The position numbers and the translations under genes were made by a program. Below the pieces are notes generated by a model that saw only the letters and a list, made by a program, of their open reading frames with translations, was not told the DNA's origin and searched no databases. DNA of 36,421 bases from Geomonas limicola (GTDB lineage: Bacteria > Desulfobacterota > Desulfuromonadia > Geobacterales > Geobacteraceae), in NCBI RefSeq assembly GCF_014193675.1, contig NZ_BLXZ01000014.1:1-36421 (forward strand), read 5' to 3'. Positions 1 to 7,898 of this stretch are shown in pieces. How positions within the stretch are numbered: the first letter of the stretch is position 1; every line of letters begins with the position of its first letter.

Positions 1-35
1 AGTTCAAAATCCTTGGGAAGATATTTTCCGAAGAA

Positions 36-87
36 AAACAAAAACTCCCACCTTCCTTAACATCAGGAATAGTGGGAGTTTTTGTTT
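36..87. terminator. Intrinsic terminator downstream of ldh, probably bidirectional
   Basis: A perfect 16-bp inverted repeat has arms 36-51 and 72-87 (core CAAAAACTCCCAC / GTGGGAGTTTTTG) with a 20-nt loop. A-rich and T-rich outer ends supply a U tract on either strand. It lies about 90 bases beyond the stop of the minus-strand lactate dehydrogenase gene and would end that transcript. It could also end one entering from the left. Confidence 0.8.
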
Positions 88-178
88 CTTTACAGGGTCA
101 CCGTTTCAACACTTTAAGCAAGGGCGTTGCGATTGCGAGGGCGCTTTTTTTTACCAGTTGCACTGCCGGGTCGCTCAC

Positions 179-1114
179 TCACACACCCAGCACCGCGTTG
201 GCGATGACTTCCGCGCTGGCACAGAGCGCGCCATTTTCGGACGCGGTAAGTGTGGGGGGGAAGGTCGCCAGGATCCCCGAACCGCCGACCAGGTTCGGCA
301 GCGAGAAGGTGACGCTCGGGCCGTCCCAGGACTCGGGAGTGGCCGAGGAGACGGTGAGGATGGCGCGCTGATCGTGCAGGATGACCTCGACGAGCCTGGC
401 CAGCGCACTGCCGATGCCGTAATAGGTCGCCCCTTTCCCCTCGATGATGGTGTAGGCTGCCCGGCGCACGTCCCGGTCGATCTGCTGGCGTTGCTCCTCG
501 TCGAAACGCACGCCGCGGCGCTGGCAGAACTCCTCGAGCGGCATCCCGCCTGCGGTCACCAAGGACCAGGTGAGTACCTCGGAATCCCCGTGTTCGCCCA
601 GCACGTAGCCGTGCAGGTGGTGCGGGTCCACCCCCAGGTGGATGCCCAACAGGGTACGAAAGCGTGCGGTATCGAGCATGGTCCCGGAACCGATCACGCG
701 ACTGGCGGGGACGCCGTAATCCCTGGCGTAGCGGATGGTGAGGTGGGTCATGATATCCACCGGGTTGGTGGCGATGACCAGGACGGCGTCCGGCGCATAG
801 CTCAGTATCTGCGGCACGACCGATTGGAACACCGCCGCGTTACGTTGCAGAAGTTCCAGCCGGGTCTCGCCCGGTTTCTGGTTCACCCCGGCCGCGATGA
901 CGACCGCACGGCTTCCCGCCAGATCGGCATAGCTGCCGGCCCGCACCGTAAGCGGGTGGGCGAAGGGGACCGCGTGGTAGATGTCGTTCGCCTCGGCGCG
1001 GCTGCGCGCCTCGTTGTAGTCCACCAGCACGATTTCCCGCCCCACCCCGCGCATCACCATGGCGTAGGCCGCCGTCGACCCCACCAAGCCACATCCGACA
1101 ATGCCAACTTTCAT
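179..1114 (-). CDS. ldh: L-lactate dehydrogenase (NAD-dependent)
   Basis: This 311-residue cytoplasmic enzyme of the LDH/MDH family interconverts lactate and pyruvate with NAD(H). Visible signatures are the Rossmann loop GCGLVG (7-12), Asp32 at the end of beta-2 for NAD binding, NPVD (117-120), the substrate arginine in LDTARF (Arg151) and the catalytic His175 in GEHGDS. The specificity-loop residue is Gln79 (NQKPGETR). Glutamine here is typical of lactate dehydrogenases, whereas malate dehydrogenases carry arginine. The length is normal for the family. The ATG at 1114 is preceded by AAGGAG at good spacing. The gene stands alone, divergent from the cytochrome gene, and ends at the hairpin at 36-87. 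Confidence 0.9.
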   Translation of the reverse strand: MKVGIVGCGLVGSTAAYAMVMRGVGREIVLVDYNEARSRAEANDIYHAVPFAHPLTVRAGSYADLAGSRAVVIAAGVNQKPGETRLELLQRNAAVFQSVVPQILSYAPDAVLVIATNPVDIMTHLTIRYARDYGVPASRVIGSGTMLDTARFRTLLGIHLGVDPHHLHGYVLGEHGDSEVLTWSLVTAGGMPLEEFCQRRGVRFDEEQRQQIDRDVRRAAYTIIEGKGATYYGIGSALARLVEVILHDQRAILTVSSATPESWDGPSVTFSLPNLVGGSGILATFPPTLTASENGALCASAEVIANAVLGV

Positions 1115-1435
1115 GACTGCTCCTTGCGCATCGTGATCGGAGACTCGTTCCCGTCACGGTCAGCACGCCGCGACCGACAGCAACGGCTGCAGTCTCCCCT
1201 GCAGGATGATAACAAAACGTGAAGAATTTGCTCGCGCTAGTCAGGGTACCACTCACGTTCGCCGCTCAGGTTTCAACTTCCGCTTCCCGGCAGAGATGGT
1301 GATGTATGAATTTTAGCCAACAGTGCGCTCATAGTTTTAGCACGTTGCCAACACTCGACCTGGATTTACAATTCAGCGGGCAGGTTCTCTTCACGTTGAA
1401 GATCATTCAGATATTTTCCCGCTAGATAGCGGCTT

Positions 1436-1449
1436 TTGACTTCGGTCAT
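1436..1449. promoter_or_regulatory. TTGAC-N4-GTCA dyad, possible CRP/FNR-family operator
   Basis: The sequence TTGACTTCGGTCAT is a dyad with four-base spacing and lies about 140 bases upstream of the cytochrome start. CRP/FNR-superfamily regulators of nitrogen-oxide respiration (Dnr, NnrR, HcpR types) recognise half-sites of this general architecture. The same bases form a four-pair UUCG-loop hairpin followed by T7, so a small attenuator is an alternative reading. Neither is proven. Confidence 0.3.
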
Positions 1450-1506
1450 TTTTTTGTGCCTGCAATGCCACTAAAGTAGCCGCGATTTTATTGTCGCTGT
1501 GACATT

Positions 1507-1512
1507 TATAAT
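1507..1512 (+). promoter_or_regulatory. Candidate -10 element (TATAAT) for the octaheme cytochrome gene
   Basis: A perfect TATAAT lies 74 bases upstream of the start codon. No recognisable -35 hexamer sits 16-18 bases further upstream, which would fit an activator-dependent promoter. The call rests on one hexamer only. Confidence 0.3.
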
Positions 1513-1585
1513 TGATGCAACCCAACAGTTCAGGACACGGTTTGATCTCTCCTGGACCACTACCCGTGCAATTGAGGAGGAAACG

Positions 1586-3199
1586 ATGCTGAAGAGGAAC
1601 CTGGTCCTGGCTGCAGCCTTGGGCACCGGCGTGCTGAGCGCACTGGCGCTCCCAAGTCTCACCACTGCCGCAAAGGCGAAACCGGCCCCGAAAGCGGTCA
1701 ACGACGGACGCGCCAAGTGTTACGAGTGCCACGAGGAGGTGAAGGCGCTGAAGGAAGGGTCGAAGCATGCGGCACTCTCCTGCAAGACCTGCCACGACAA
1801 GCTCGACGAGCACCTGAAGGACTCGTCGAAGGCACCGGTGACCCGCCTGGACCACGCGGTCTGTGGCACCTGCCACAAGAGCCAGTACGACAGTTTCTTC
1901 GAGGTGCACTACGACCCGAATGGCGCCCGGAAAGAGAAGGGTGTCCCGGGTGGCCGCTCGCCGATGCAGGACAAGCTCCTGGCCGGCCACGGCTTCACCT
2001 TCGAGCACACCGAGCCGCGCGGGCACGCCTACATGGTGGTGGACCAGTTCGCCTCGGATCGTTTCCAGGGCGGCCGCTACCAGTTCAAGGGTGGCTGGGC
2101 CAACTACGACAAGGTGGGCAAGACCTGGGACATCCTGGAGGACAAGGGCCCCAACACCAAGATCCCCGAGTCGGCCATGGCCGGCAACCCGACCTGCATG
2201 CAGTGCAAGACCTCGGACCTCACCCTCAAGTGGAAGTTCCTGGGTGACAAGGGTGGCAAGTTCGACCGCACCTCCAACGTGAACGACGTGGTGAAGGCCG
2301 TCGACAACCCGCTGGGGTGCATCTCCTGCCACGATCCGCACGGCACCCAGCCCCGCGTGATCCGGGACGCCCTGATCCAGGCCGTACAGCAGAACACCAG
2401 CGGCAACATCTTCTCCAAGGGTGGCAAGACCGACCTGAAGGTGATCGATTTCCGCGGCTTCCGCAAGATCGGCGTGATGGAAAAAACCGATTCCCGGATG
2501 ATGTGCGCCCAGTGCCACGTCGAGTACAACTGCAACGCGGGCGGCCAGTGGAGCGACGGCAAGCCGGTCAAGTACGACGACGGGCGCACCAACCACTTCC
2601 CGCTGAAAAACGCCAAGGAGATCCTGGCGCATTACAAGAAGCTCGACTTCTACGACTTCAAGCACGCGATTACCGGTGCGCGCCTGATCAAGCTGCAGCA
2701 CCCCGAGGCGGAGACCTACGCCGGCAGCACCCACGACAAGGCGGGGGTCCAGTGCCACCAGTGCCACATGCCGGCCAAGAAAGGCAAAGACGGCAAGAAG
2801 TTCTCCAGCCACTCGGTGATCCGTCCGGTGAACGACGTCCAGGCGGCCTGCCTCGGCTGCCACCCGAAAGACAGCGCGGCCAAGAAGAAGTACCAGATCG
2901 AGACCATCCGCAACTACACCAAGGGTAAGATGCGCAAGGCCGAGTACTGGCTGGGGAGCCTGATCGACACCTACGCCGCCGCTCAGCGCCAGGGGGTACC
3001 CGAGACCGTGCTGGCGCAGGCCCGCGAGAAGCACGAAGAAGCGCACGTCCTGTGGGAGTACTGGACCGCCGAGAACAGCGACGGCTTCCACAATCCGGGA
3101 CTGGCCCGCGACAGTCTGACCGCCTCCATCAGCGCCTCCAAGGCGGGTGTGAAGATCCTCAACGACGCGATGCAGCCGAAGAAAGAAGAGAAGAAGTAA
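1586..3199 (+). CDS. Octaheme c-type cytochrome, octaheme nitrite reductase (ONR) type
   Basis: This 537-residue periplasmic multiheme enzyme starts at the ATG preceded by GAGGAGG (1574-1580); the frame is open further upstream but without a signal peptide. A Sec signal (LVLAAALGTGVLSALALP) is followed by eight heme motifs: CYECH (45-49), CKTCH (66-70), CGTCH (93-97), CMQCK (204-208), CISCH (245-249), CAQCH (307-311), CHQCH (390-394) and CLGCH (422-426). The CXXCK on heme four is the lysine-ligated catalytic heme of NrfA-like nitrite reductases. Three extra N-terminal hemes before a NrfA-like five-heme core match the ONR family (Thioalkalivibrio TvNiR). Tyr314 and His372 fit the active site, and Arg145 is a candidate third residue. 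Cys316, two residues after Tyr314, matches the Tyr-Cys crosslink pair described in TvNiR. Likely reaction: six-electron reduction of nitrite to ammonia. Octaheme tetrathionate reductase is a less likely alternative. Confidence 0.85.
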   Translation: MLKRNLVLAAALGTGVLSALALPSLTTAAKAKPAPKAVNDGRAKCYECHEEVKALKEGSKHAALSCKTCHDKLDEHLKDSSKAPVTRLDHAVCGTCHKSQYDSFFEVHYDPNGARKEKGVPGGRSPMQDKLLAGHGFTFEHTEPRGHAYMVVDQFASDRFQGGRYQFKGGWANYDKVGKTWDILEDKGPNTKIPESAMAGNPTCMQCKTSDLTLKWKFLGDKGGKFDRTSNVNDVVKAVDNPLGCISCHDPHGTQPRVIRDALIQAVQQNTSGNIFSKGGKTDLKVIDFRGFRKIGVMEKTDSRMMCAQCHVEYNCNAGGQWSDGKPVKYDDGRTNHFPLKNAKEILAHYKKLDFYDFKHAITGARLIKLQHPEAETYAGSTHDKAGVQCHQCHMPAKKGKDGKKFSSHSVIRPVNDVQAACLGCHPKDSAAKKKYQIETIRNYTKGKMRKAEYWLGSLIDTYAAAQRQGVPETVLAQAREKHEEAHVLWEYWTAENSDGFHNPGLARDSLTASISASKAGVKILNDAMQPKKEEKK

Positions 3200-3224
3200 G
3201 TACCTGAAGTCCCCGAACAACAAA

Positions 3225-3260
3225 CGCCCCGGCCGGAATCGGTCGGGGCGTTTTGTTTTA
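3225..3260. terminator. Intrinsic terminator after the octaheme cytochrome
   Basis: A ten-pair GC-rich stem (CGCCCCGGCC at 3225-3234 with GGTCGGGGCG at 3241-3250, one G-U pair) has a six-base loop and is followed by TTTTGTTTTA. It begins 25 bases after the stop. Read on the other strand the stem is followed by a T-rich GTTTGTTGTT, so it can also end the convergent glycosyltransferase transcript. Confidence 0.85.
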
Positions 3261-3320
3261 TCTGGAGAATCCGGGAGTCCCGGGAATTTTTTGGAATTTG
3301 GGGAAAGCCGTCCACTGGGT

Positions 3321-3358
3321 CCCCTCTCCCCCTGCGGGATAGGGACAGGGTGAGGGGG
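3321..3358. repeat. Palindromic intergenic repeat (REP-like)
   Basis: An imperfect inverted repeat opens with CCCCTCTCCCCCTGCGGGA and closes with CAGGGTGAGGGGG. It resembles the widely dispersed extragenic palindromes with a CCCTCTCCC...GGGTGAGGGG pattern. It lies between two convergent genes, the usual place for such elements. Whether it recurs in this genome cannot be seen from one window. Confidence 0.55.
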
Positions 3359-3392
3359 AAGGGTGCCACGTCGTTGCCGTTGGCAGCTCAGC

Positions 3393-3428
3393 CACCCCCC
3401 GGCCCCTCCTGTCAAGGGGATGGGGTGG
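3393..3428. repeat. Second palindrome, containing the glycosyltransferase stop codon
   Basis: The outer arms are CCACCCC (3393-3399) and GGGGTGG (3422-3428), with an inner CCCCT / AGGGG pair. The minus-strand TGA of the neighbouring glycosyltransferase (3412-3414) lies in the loop. The last few codons of that gene are therefore repeat sequence. It may be a second dispersed repeat. Confidence 0.5.
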
Positions 3429-4221
3429 TGTGGTTTCCGGAATGTTCCGAAGCGGTGAGATAGCTGAGGTACCTGCTGCGGGCGGCACGCAGGTGGAAGA
3501 AGAGGGTGCAGTACTCGAAGGCCCCCTTGAGGTAATCCTTCACCCCGATCTTGGAGCCTTTGATATCCGCCCATTCGCGCAGCGGGTGCTCGACCCAGGA
3601 CGTGGCCAGTTCCTCGCCGGTCCGGTGCTGCAACAGCAGGAAACGGCCGATCATCTCGACGTCGAAGGTCCAGTTCACCTTGAAGGGGGTGCCGAAGACC
3701 TGCCGCAGGATCGGGGCGTTCTTGAACATCTTGGCGCCGCACTGCGTGTCGTAGACCTTGAGCTGCAGCAAGAGCGAGGCGCAGGTCGCGAACACCCTGC
3801 CAATGTAGTGCCGCCAGGCCTTGCGCTCGATGCTGCGCCCGAGCAGGCAGACCCGCGAGCCGAGGACCACATCGACCCCACCGCCATCCAGAATGGAGCA
3901 AAATTCGGCAATTGCCTCGAGAGGGGTGGCAAGGTCCGCGTCCCAGTAGCCCACGTACGCGCAGGGGCCTTCGATCGCCTTGAGGATGCCTCGGCGCACC
4001 GCTTCTGCCTTGCCGGAGTTGCGTTCCAGGTCCAGCACGTTGATGCGGGCCGGTTCACTGTCTCTCAGGGCGTGCAGGCTCTGAAGCGTTGTGTCACGGC
4101 TGCCGTCATTGACAAAAAGAAATGACAGTCCCGGGTCTTCCTGGAGAACCTTGAGAAAACGGTCTGGATTGAGCCGCTCCGCCTCGTTGTAACAGGGAAC
4201 GACAATGGTAGTGGTCTTCAC
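3412..4221 (-). CDS. Family 2 glycosyltransferase, dolichyl-phosphate-sugar synthase type
   Basis: This 269-residue GT-A enzyme probably transfers a sugar from a nucleotide donor to a polyprenyl phosphate or other lipid acceptor. Motifs are VPCYNEAERL near the N terminus, the nucleotide-binding DGS (39-41), NSGKAEAVRRG (68-78), the metal-binding Asp-Ala-Asp at 94-96 (YWDADLATP) and the acceptor-side DTQCGAKMFK and WTFDVEM segments. The order and length match the DPG-synthase-like subfamily. There is no C-terminal membrane pair, so a soluble or peripheral enzyme is likely. The start is GTG with only a weak GGA upstream, and no better start is seen. The last codons (SGNHTTPSP) come from a palindromic repeat. 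It is not linked to an obvious operon, so its acceptor is unknown. Confidence 0.8.
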   Translation of the reverse strand: MKTTTIVVPCYNEAERLNPDRFLKVLQEDPGLSFLFVNDGSRDTTLQSLHALRDSEPARINVLDLERNSGKAEAVRRGILKAIEGPCAYVGYWDADLATPLEAIAEFCSILDGGGVDVVLGSRVCLLGRSIERKAWRHYIGRVFATCASLLLQLKVYDTQCGAKMFKNAPILRQVFGTPFKVNWTFDVEMIGRFLLLQHRTGEELATSWVEHPLREWADIKGSKIGVKDYLKGAFEYCTLFFHLRAARSRYLSYLTASEHSGNHTTPSP

Positions 4222-4348
4222 GTTGATTCCGGATTCGCAGGATTAGTGTCTGGACGCAGCGTACGATAGCACAAGATGGAAAGGGGCAGGAAGCTTTTTG
4301 GCAGGACGACGGCCAGTTGGAAGGGAGAACTGACAGTACGGTGTGCTG

Positions 4349-6844
4349 CTAGCCCATCGGTCCGAAGAACGCCGCCATCTGCCGGCAGAGTTCTTCCTCG
4401 GGCTCCTTTTTCACCTGAACCCCGTGCAACGCCGTCAAAAAGATTTTCCCGTAGTTCTTGGTGAGCACCCGGGAGTCCAGGACCAGCACGGCGCCGCGGT
4501 CTTCCTTGCTCCGGATCAGCCTGCCGAACCCCTGCTTGAACTTGATCACCGCCTGCGGCACGGTGTAACTCATGAAGGGATCGCCCCCCTTGGCGGCGAT
4601 GTGCTCGTTGCGCGCCTCGAGGATCGGTTCGGTGGGGACGCGGAAGGGGAGCCGGGTGATCACCACGAGCTCGAGCCCCTTCCCCTGCACGTCGACACCC
4701 TCCCAGAACGAGTCGGTGCCGAAGAGCACCGGGTTGGGAGAGGTGCGGAAGCGGGACAAGAGCAGGTGCCGGTTGGTCTCGCCCTGGCGCATGGCGGTGA
4801 GCCCGGCGGCCTTGAGCGGTTCGGCCAGGCGGTTCGCCACCCGCGTCAGGAGGTCGTACGAGGTGAAGAGCACGAAGGCCCGTCCCTGCGAGATCTTCAG
4901 TGCCTGCAGGAGGTGGCTGCAGAGCCGCGCCTCGAACTGCGGCGAGGCGGGTTCGGGCATGTCGGAAGGGACCCCGACGAAGGCCTGGTGGGCGTAGTCG
5001 AAGGGGGAGGGGAGCAAGAGCTCGCTCACCCGCTCCTTGGGGAGCATGGCGATGCCGGTGCGCCGCTTCAGGAAGTCGAACTTCTCGCCCACGGCAAGCG
5101 TCGCCGAGGTGAGCACGATGGTCTTGAAGCGGTCCAGGATCACCTTCTTGATCGATTCGGACACCTCGAGCGGCGAGGAGCAGAGCTTCACCAGGGGCCC
5201 TTTCCTCAGCTCGAACCAGTGGCAGTAGTCTTCCTGCTGGCTGGTGAAGAAGTGCAGCGCCTCGACCGCGGTTTCGATGCGCCCCTTGGCGCCGCGCAGG
5301 TCGGTGAGCGGGCCGGCCAGCTTCTCCAGCACCTTGTCCGAGAGCCGCTCGCAGGACTTGAGGAAGGTCTGCATCAGGAGCGCGTAGTCCGAGAGCTCCT
5401 TGCACATGGTCTCGACCTCTGCGCTTACCTTCTTCCAGAGCGGTGAGGCCTGGATCTCCGGCGTCACCCGCAGTTTCTGCTCGATCCCTATGTGCTTCAG
5501 CTTCTCCACCAGGGCGTCCCCGATGGCGTCCATGCCACGGGCCACCGCGTCGTTGATGGCGACCCGCTTGGGAATCAGTCTCCCCTCCAGCACCTCGGCA
5601 ATCTCCAGGTAGAGGTCGTCCTGCGACTCGGGGACCGCGGCGGAGAGCTGGGTGGAGAGCTGCGGCAGGATGCCGCGGTGCGCCTTGCGGGGGTGCTGCA
5701 GCTTCCCCAGCAGCTTCATGAGCCCCTGCCGGGAGACCTGGCTGGAGAGGAAGTTGGTGGCGACGTCCTCCAGGTGATGCCCCTCGTCAAAAACCAGACG
5801 TGTGAAGGGGGGGAGGATGGCGGTGGCGTCGTAGCCGGTCTCCTGGCGCACGGCCAGGTCGGCGAGCAAGAGTGCGTGGTTCACGACCAAAAGGTCGGCG
5901 CCGGCGGCCTCGCGACGTGCCTTGTAGAAGAAGCAGCGGGTGTAGTTGGGGCACTTGACCCGGCCGCACTGGTCCGATTCGCAGGCAAGCTCCTCCCAGA
6001 CCTCGTCCTTGGGGATGAAGGAGAGGTCGCTGCGGCAGCCGTCTTCGGTCTGCTTGCTCCAGAGGACGATGGCGTCGAGCTCTTCGGCGGTCTCGTCCTT
6101 GAAGAGCGAGGCGTCGGCGGCGTTGGTTTGCAGCTTGCGTAGGCAGAGGTAGTTGCCGCGTCCCTTGACCAGCACCGCGCGGAACTCGAGGTCGAGGTGC
6201 TCTTGCAGGAAGGGGATATCTTTCTGGATCAGCTGTTCCTGGAGGTTGATGGTGTTGGTGGAGACCACCACCCGTTCCTTGTTGCGCACCGACCAGAGCA
6301 CGGCTGGGAGCAGGTAGGCAAGCGATTTCCCGGTGCCGGTGCCGGCCTCGACGACGGAGACCTTCTCGTCGTTGAAGGCCTCGGCGAGGATGAGCGCCAT
6401 GCGGGTCTGCTCGGGGCGGTGTTCGTAGCCGGGGAGCGCCTGGGCCAGCACCCCGTCCGGGGCGTAGAAGCGTTCCACCTCGGGGAAGGCGAGGCGTTCC
6501 ACCACCCGGCGAGTGAAGGCCGAAACCGCCTGGTAGCAGCGTTCCGCCTTGTTGTCGATGATGTAGAAACCGACCCCCTGGTTACCCAGGAGCGAGGCGA
6601 TCTCGATGTCTGCTTGCGAGGGGGTTAAGTGGCCGGAGGGGTGGTTGTGGATGACCACGTCGCCGAACGAGGCGGCGATCATGATGGCGGCGACGGCGTC
6701 GCGGTTGCCGCGGGCCAGCGGCTCGACGTCCACCACCAGGCGGGCGTCGTCGGTGCGTCCCAGGAAGAAAACCTCGTTGCCGCCGGCATCGGCGATTGCT
6801 GCGCGGAGCTGCTGAATTGCGTGGTCGGAAAAAGAGTTAAGCAT
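4349..6844 (-). CDS. DinG-type Fe-S helicase with N-terminal JAMM/RadC-like domain
   Basis: This 831-residue protein starts at the ATG at 6844, which has GAGGG five bases upstream; a TTG at 6883 has poorer context. Residues 1-120 form a JAB/JAMM-like domain with Glu24, HNHPSG (His66, His68) and Ser76-x2-Asp79, the pattern of the RadC family. The rest is an XPD/DinG superfamily 2 helicase: Walker A GTGTGKS (168-174), a probable iron-sulfur site from Cys234 (GRGNYLC), Cys293, Cys298 and Cys304, the DEGH box (353-356), and a C-terminal half with SATL, FTSYD and a final QGFGRLIRS motif. DinG proteins unwind DNA 5' to 3', including D-loops and R-loops. The gene is divergent from yhcC with 130 bases between them. 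The role of the JAMM domain is unknown; its metal ligands look intact. Confidence 0.85.
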   Translation of the reverse strand: MLNSFSDHAIQQLRAAIADAGGNEVFFLGRTDDARLVVDVEPLARGNRDAVAAIMIAASFGDVVIHNHPSGHLTPSQADIEIASLLGNQGVGFYIIDNKAERCYQAVSAFTRRVVERLAFPEVERFYAPDGVLAQALPGYEHRPEQTRMALILAEAFNDEKVSVVEAGTGTGKSLAYLLPAVLWSVRNKERVVVSTNTINLQEQLIQKDIPFLQEHLDLEFRAVLVKGRGNYLCLRKLQTNAADASLFKDETAEELDAIVLWSKQTEDGCRSDLSFIPKDEVWEELACESDQCGRVKCPNYTRCFFYKARREAAGADLLVVNHALLLADLAVRQETGYDATAILPPFTRLVFDEGHHLEDVATNFLSSQVSRQGLMKLLGKLQHPRKAHRGILPQLSTQLSAAVPESQDDLYLEIAEVLEGRLIPKRVAINDAVARGMDAIGDALVEKLKHIGIEQKLRVTPEIQASPLWKKVSAEVETMCKELSDYALLMQTFLKSCERLSDKVLEKLAGPLTDLRGAKGRIETAVEALHFFTSQQEDYCHWFELRKGPLVKLCSSPLEVSESIKKVILDRFKTIVLTSATLAVGEKFDFLKRRTGIAMLPKERVSELLLPSPFDYAHQAFVGVPSDMPEPASPQFEARLCSHLLQALKISQGRAFVLFTSYDLLTRVANRLAEPLKAAGLTAMRQGETNRHLLLSRFRTSPNPVLFGTDSFWEGVDVQGKGLELVVITRLPFRVPTEPILEARNEHIAAKGGDPFMSYTVPQAVIKFKQGFGRLIRSKEDRGAVLVLDSRVLTKNYGKIFLTALHGVQVKKEPEEELCRQMAAFFGPMG

Positions 6845-6891
6845 GACGCCCTCGAAGATACAGGCTTTGCCAGGGGGAGGCAATAAGAAAA

Positions 6892-6918
6892 GGGACTGGG
6901 GGCTGGGGGCTCGTGGCC
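6892..6918. repeat. G-run repeat upstream of yhcC
   Basis: GGGACTGGGGGCTGGGGGCT is followed by GTGGCCCCC. It is the same GGGACT/GGGGCT unit family as the arrays beyond the other end of yhcC. It lies in the 130-base divergent gap between the helicase and yhcC. The terminal GGGGGC and GCCCCC can pair as a small hairpin. Confidence 0.5.
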
Positions 6919-6974
6919 CCCTATCGCCTTTGGCGCCTGAGTGTGCTACTGTGCGCCCGGGGGATTACACGACG

Positions 6975-7898
6975 ATGCAGCGCTACAACAGTTTCTCCGA
7001 AGAACTGAAAAGGGTCTTCGGCTGCAAGGTACAGCGACTTTCGGTCGACGCCGGCTTTACCTGCCCGAACCGCGACGGCAGCGTCGCCACCGGCGGCTGC
7101 ATCTTCTGCGGCGGCCGGGGCTCGGGCTCCTACGGCATCCTCGAGGGGGCCGCGGTGGCCGCCCAGATGGCACATTCCAAAGAGGTCATGGTCCGTAAAT
7201 ACAAGGCCACGAGCTTCCTCGCCTATTTCCAGTCCTTTTCCAACACCTACGCGCCGGTTGAAAAGCTGAGGCAACTCTACGACGAGGCACTCTCCGTGCC
7301 GGACGTGGTCGGGCTCATCGTGGGCACCCGCCCCGATTGCCTCCCCGAGGAGACGCTGGACCTCCTGCAAGGGTACGCCGAACGCTCCTACTTCTGGCTC
7401 GAACTCGGGCTGCAGTCGCACCTGGACCGGACCCTTGCCGCCATCGGGCGCGGCCACGACCTGGCCTCGTTCAACCGGGCGCTCGCGGGGTGTCAAAAGC
7501 GCGGCATCAGGGTCTGTGCCCACGTCATTCTGGGACTTCCCGGGGAGAGCCGTGAGGAGATGCTGGCGGGGGCGGAGTTTCTCAATGCTGCGGGAGTGGA
7601 CGGGGTGAAGCTGCACCTGTTGCACGTGATGCGCGGCACCCGGCTGGCGGAGGAGTACCAGGCGGGGAGGGTGCCCATGCTGGACCGGGACGGCTACGTG
7701 GGGCTGGTCTGCGATTTCCTGGAACGGCTCGACCCGAACATCGTGGTGCACCGGCTGACCGGCGACGGCAACCGGGCCGACCTCATTGCCCCTTTGTGGT
7801 CGCTCAAGAAGTTCGAGGTGCTGAACTGCATCGATCACGAGCTGGAGCGCCGGGGGACCCGGCAGGGGCAAAAACAGGGGCTGGGGACTAGGGACTAG
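6975..7898 (+). CDS. yhcC: TIGR01212-family radical SAM protein (YhcC-like)
   Basis: This 307-residue radical SAM protein has the family's cluster motif spread as Cys30 (FTCPNRDG), Cys42 and Cys45 (GGCIFC), which would bind the [4Fe-4S] cluster that cleaves S-adenosylmethionine. Other family blocks are SFSNTYAPVEKL, VGLIVGTRPDCLPEE, LELGLQS, RICAHVI-like LGLPGE, and a C-terminal HRLTGDGNRADLIAPLW. The ATG at 6975 begins at the conserved RYNSFSEELK segment. An open extension upstream to 6843 is low-complexity and overlaps the divergent helicase start, so it was not used. The natural substrate of the family is not established. The last residues (QGLGTRD) and the TAG stop are made of the G-run repeat that follows. 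Confidence 0.88.
   Translation: MQRYNSFSEELKRVFGCKVQRLSVDAGFTCPNRDGSVATGGCIFCGGRGSGSYGILEGAAVAAQMAHSKEVMVRKYKATSFLAYFQSFSNTYAPVEKLRQLYDEALSVPDVVGLIVGTRPDCLPEETLDLLQGYAERSYFWLELGLQSHLDRTLAAIGRGHDLASFNRALAGCQKRGIRVCAHVILGLPGESREEMLAGAEFLNAAGVDGVKLHLLHVMRGTRLAEEYQAGRVPMLDRDGYVGLVCDFLERLDPNIVVHRLTGDGNRADLIAPLWSLKKFEVLNCIDHELERRGTRQGQKQGLGTRD

Larger units (their letters stand above)
1115..1585. other. Divergent intergenic region between ldh and the octaheme cytochrome
   Basis: This 471-base stretch has no convincing gene. The ldh side holds its Shine-Dalgarno and a weak minus-strand -10-like TATCAT near 1207. The cytochrome side holds a small inverted repeat CCGCTA-GA-TAGCGG (1419-1432), a TGAC-N4-GTCA dyad followed by seven T (1437-1455), and a TATAAT at 1507-1512 without a good -35. 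It is more AT-rich than its flanks, as expected of a control region. Confidence 0.6.

Noticed and set aside
179..1114. Malate dehydrogenase
   Set aside because: The specificity loop reads NQKPGETR with glutamine, the lactate dehydrogenase form, in place of the arginine of malate dehydrogenases.
158..1222. Plus-strand frame of 354 codons opposite lactate dehydrogenase
   Set aside because: Antisense to all dehydrogenase motifs. It would also start within the gene's 3' flank, with no signal or ribosome site.
1586..3199. Pentaheme NrfA as the name of the cytochrome
   Set aside because: Eight heme motifs are present and the CXXCK is the fourth, not the first, so the octaheme family fits better.
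1403..3901. Long minus-strand open frame (832 codons) across the octaheme cytochrome
   Set aside because: It runs antisense to a cytochrome with eight heme motifs and a signal peptide, and into the GT2 gene region. Its translation is a low-complexity Val/Gly/His-rich shadow typical of high-GC DNA.
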